From NCBI RefSeq assembly GCF_946885855.1, contig NZ_CAMPHH010000053.1, positions 1 through 15,171 on the forward strand: a DNA stretch of 15,171 nucleotides, in the 5' to 3' direction. Below are positions 13,456-15,171 of this stretch, one piece after another. Source of the DNA: an uncultured Actinotalea sp. Its GTDB lineage: Bacteria > Actinomycetota > Actinomycetes > Actinomycetales > Cellulomonadaceae. The position numbers were made by a program, and so were the translations under genes. The notes under the pieces are model-generated. The model saw nothing but the letters and a program-made list of their open reading frames with translations, was not told the origin of the DNA and did no database searches. Position 1 is the first letter of the stretch. Every line of letters begins with the position of its first letter.

Positions 13456-14406
13456 ATGGCCGACCCCACGACCACACCTCGCGCCGCCGCAGGACGCCGC
13501 CGGTCCGGCCGGATGCTCCTGCGCCGGGGGCTTCCCGCGGTGCTGGTGGTCGCCGTCCTCGGAGCGGCCGCGCTCTACGCCGCGACCCGCGGCGGCGACC
13601 GACCGGTCCCGGACCCGCCGGGTGCCGAGGTGCCGACGGCGCCCGCCGACGAGGCCACGGCGTCGCTCCCGAGCCGCGAGGACTTCCCCGACGAGACGAC
13701 CACCGGCGTCCCCGAGGGCGTGCAGCTGGAGCCGTCGGAGTCGCTCCGGGTGACGGAGGACGGCGCCGTCATCGACGGACTCCTCATCACCGGCACGGTC
13801 GTCGTCGAGGCCGACGACGTCGTCATCCGCAACACGGTGATCCGCAACACGGGCACGTTCGCGATCCGCGTCGACGGGGGGCGGAACCTCCTCGTCGAGG
13901 ACTCCGAGATCGACGGGCAGGGACGGGGCGCCGCCGCCGTCGCGTTCGGGAACTACACGCTGCGACGCGTCCACATCCACCACGTCACCGAAGGTCCGAG
14001 GATCGCCGGCGGCACCGTGCTCATCGAGGACTCGCTCGTCCACCGTCTGGTGCAGGCGGGCGACAACCACACCGACGTGGTCCAGGCGGTCGGCGGTCGT
14101 GAGGTGGTCCTGCGGGGCAACGCCCTCCTCGCCGACGACCCGGAGGCAGGCACCCTCGGCAACGCCGCGTTCCAGTTCGGCGAGGAGGACGGCGAGCTGG
14201 GTGCGTGTCTCGTCGAGGGCAACCTCCTCAGCGGCGGCAACTACACGGTGAACGGCGGGGGTGGCGGGACCACCGGTGCGGGGTGCGTGTTCCGGGACAA
14301 CGTCCTCATGGAGACCGCCCGGTACGGCGCCCGGGCGAACCTCGGGGGCGCCGCCGTGTGGGAGAGCTCGAACGTCTGGCTCGACACGGGCGAACCCGTC
14401 CCCTGA
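13456..14406 (+). CDS. Membrane-anchored right-handed parallel beta-helix protein
   Basis: A 316-residue protein. A basic N-terminus (9-24) precedes one hydrophobic segment (about 26-43) without a clear signal-peptidase site, so it is probably a type II membrane anchor. A Pro/Ala/Asp/Glu-rich linker follows (48-95). From about 100 to 310 there are short imperfect beta-helix coils of the type x-x-V-I-x-N/D-x-x-I: VIDGLLITGTVVV, DVVIRNTVIRNTG, LLVEDSEIDGQG, TLRRVHIHHV, VLIEDSLVHRL, VVLRGNALL, CLVEGNLLSGGN and CVFRDNVLME. This fold is typical of pectate-lyase-like and other glycan-active or glycan-binding proteins. Cys251 and Cys277 could form a disulfide outside the cell. No catalytic set is identifiable, so trimming, epimerising or binding the exported polysaccharide are all possible. 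The ATG at 13456 gives a normal anchor. A GTG at 13429 is in frame but has no ribosome site. It is divergent from the kinase-fold gene with only 50 bases between starts. Confidence 0.82.
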   Translation: MADPTTTPRAAAGRRRSGRMLLRRGLPAVLVVAVLGAAALYAATRGGDRPVPDPPGAEVPTAPADEATASLPSREDFPDETTTGVPEGVQLEPSESLRVTEDGAVIDGLLITGTVVVEADDVVIRNTVIRNTGTFAIRVDGGRNLLVEDSEIDGQGRGAAAVAFGNYTLRRVHIHHVTEGPRIAGGTVLIEDSLVHRLVQAGDNHTDVVQAVGGREVVLRGNALLADDPEAGTLGNAAFQFGEEDGELGACLVEGNLLSGGNYTVNGGGGGTTGAGCVFRDNVLMETARYGARANLGGAAVWESSNVWLDTGEPVP

Positions 14407-14475
14407 TCCGCCGGGTCCGGCCGCGTCCGCCGCCGTGCCCTCACCAGCCCCGCCTGCGACGGCCGCGCCGATGCC

Positions 14476-14547
14476 CCTTCGTCCGATATTCACCCATAAG
14501 ACCCTGTCTGAGTCGGCTTGTCCTCACTAGGCTGGATCGGACGAAGG
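14476..14547. repeat. Perfect 12-bp inverted repeat bracketing a promoter
   Basis: CCTTCGTCCGAT at 14476-14487 is the exact reverse complement of ATCGGACGAAGG at 14536-14547. The arms are separated by 48 bases, centre to centre 60 bp. The right arm begins just past the -10 box at 14528-14533, near the expected transcript start, and its end supplies the purine run used as ribosome site. The left arm lies upstream of the -35 region. The surrounding 153-base gap (14407-14559) is less GC-rich than the rest and holds no other feature I can identify. A two-site operator is the simplest reading. Confidence 0.6.
14528..14533 (+). promoter_or_regulatory. Probable -10 box (TAGGCT) of the secreted PPC-like gene
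   Basis: TAGGCT fits TANNNT. Transcription would start near 14540, leaving a leader of about 20 bases with the purine run GAAGGA (14543-14548). A TGTCTG at 14505-14510, 17 bases upstream, is a weak -35. The box sits inside the 12-bp inverted repeat. Confidence 0.5.
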
Positions 14548-14559
14548 ACGGGTGATGAG

Positions 14560-15171
14560 ATGACGATGCTCCGCAGCAAGGGCCTCGCGGCACTGACGGC
14601 CCTCTGCGGCGCGGCGGTCCTCGTGGGCGGCACCGCCCTCCAGGCCGGTCCGACGGCATCACCCCCACCGCCGGCGTCGGCGGCCGATCCGGGCCCCGCC
14701 GTCCCGGCGGCCACGGGACCCTCCGGCGCTGACGACGACGAGACCGCTCGGCCGGTGCTGACCGAACCGACGGCGAGCTCGCCGGAGCGGGCCGACGAGA
14801 TCGTGGGCGAGGCGGGGTCCGTCGTGGGCGCGAACTTCGCCGGTCCGGTGGCGAGGACGACGGCGACCCGGTCGCTGTGGTGGCGCTGGACGGCCCCCCG
14901 CAGCGGCACCTACACGTTCTCGACCTTCGGCTCCGAGATGGACACCACGCTCACCGTGCGGACCGACTCCCTCGACACGGTCGCGGAGAACGACGACGAC
15001 GGCGACGTGTCGACGTCCGCCGTGACCGTCCCGGCCGAGGAGGGCCAGACGCTCCTCGTCGAGGTCGGCTCGGAGCCCGAGGACGCCGGCCTCGTCGCGC
15101 TGGCCTGGCGCCCGCAGGGCGGCGGTCCGGGCCAGGGGGCCCCGCGCCCGCGCCCGACGTCCGAGCCGACG
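14560..15171 (+). CDS. Secreted protein with a PPC-like beta-sandwich domain (3' end beyond the right edge)
   Basis: The first 204 codons of a secreted protein. Residues 1-43 are a signal peptide: MTMLRSKGLA, a hydrophobic core (about 9-28) and a probable cleavage after ASA near residue 41. A low-complexity Pro/Ala/Asp linker follows. Residues about 80-185 match the pattern of bacterial pre-peptidase C-terminal (PPC)-like domains: LWWRWTAPRSGTYTF (106-120), GSEMDTTLTVRT (124-135), ENDDDGD (143-149) and a closing LLVEVGS. Such domains are found at the ends of secreted enzymes and in surface proteins, where they aid folding or binding. The repeated NDDD/DGD acids could bind calcium. A new Pro/Arg/Gly-rich linker starts at about 185, so at least one further domain probably follows off the edge. 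The ATG at 14560 is preceded by GAAGGA 11 bases away; the ATG two codons later is possible. It may be unrelated to the polysaccharide genes. Confidence 0.78.
   Translation, partial: MTMLRSKGLAALTALCGAAVLVGGTALQAGPTASPPPPASAADPGPAVPAATGPSGADDDETARPVLTEPTASSPERADEIVGEAGSVVGANFAGPVARTTATRSLWWRWTAPRSGTYTFSTFGSEMDTTLTVRTDSLDTVAENDDDGDVSTSAVTVPAEEGQTLLVEVGSEPEDAGLVALAWRPQGGGPGQGAPRPRPTSEPT

Noticed and set aside
10949..13753. A 934-codon open frame on the plus strand.
   Set aside because: It crosses four better supported genes in other frames or strands and has no domain motifs.
1..15171. Runs of GTC/GAC triplets throughout as possible tandem repeats or CRISPR-like arrays.
   Set aside because: They follow codon phase and encode Val/Asp-rich stretches in GC-rich genes; there are no regularly spaced identical repeats with variable spacers.

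Overview
The window is very GC-rich (third codon positions are almost all G or C), uses GTG as well as ATG starts, and has several TANNNT -10 boxes lying only a few bases before start codons. It also contains a recognisable 5' part of mfd. Together these point to an actinobacterial chromosome, most like Micrococcales such as Cellulomonas relatives; the genus is an inference. I see no RNA genes, insertion sequences, integrases or CRISPR arrays. No stretch of 300 bases or more lacks a gene.

Layout: (1) 1-1028, minus strand, the 5' 342 codons of mfd (transcription-repair coupling factor), running off the left edge. (2) 1098-3352, minus strand, a two-gene operon with an ATGA overlap: a Wzz-like polysaccharide co-polymerase and a Wzy_C/O-antigen-ligase family membrane protein. 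(3) 3490-4335, plus strand, a GT2 glycosyltransferase. (4) 4342-6147, minus strand, a full ABC exporter half-transporter. (5) 6278-11405, plus strand, a three-gene operon with two successive ATGA overlaps: a 767-residue multidomain protein (methyltransferase-like, nucleotidyltransferase-like, nucleoside-diphosphate-kinase-like and protein-kinase-like regions), a tandem two-domain glycosyltransferase, and a GT2 enzyme. (6) 11396-12253, minus strand, another GT2 enzyme. (7) 12320-13405, minus strand, an aminoglycoside/choline-kinase-fold protein. (8) 13456-14406, plus strand, a membrane-anchored right-handed beta-helix protein. (9) 14560 to the right edge, plus strand, a secreted protein with a PPC-like beta-sandwich domain.

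Read together, 1098 to about 14406 looks like a cell-surface polysaccharide locus. Five GT2 domains in four genes would assemble a lipid-linked repeat unit, and the ABC protein could flip it. The Wzy_C protein would polymerise or ligate the glycan and the Wzz-like protein would set chain length. Two kinase-fold proteins suggest a phosphorylated or otherwise phospho-modified glycan. No initiating phosphoglycosyl transferase, Wzx flippase or sugar-nucleotide synthesis genes are visible, so the locus probably continues elsewhere or borrows housekeeping functions.

The most unusual item is the 767-residue protein. Its centre contains the exact active-site spacing of nucleoside diphosphate kinases (Arg-x9-Asn-x2-His-x-Ser-Asp), placed between a nucleotidyltransferase-like region and a kinase-like region. 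A perfect 12-bp inverted repeat bracketing the promoter of the last gene is the best unexplained DNA-level signal.
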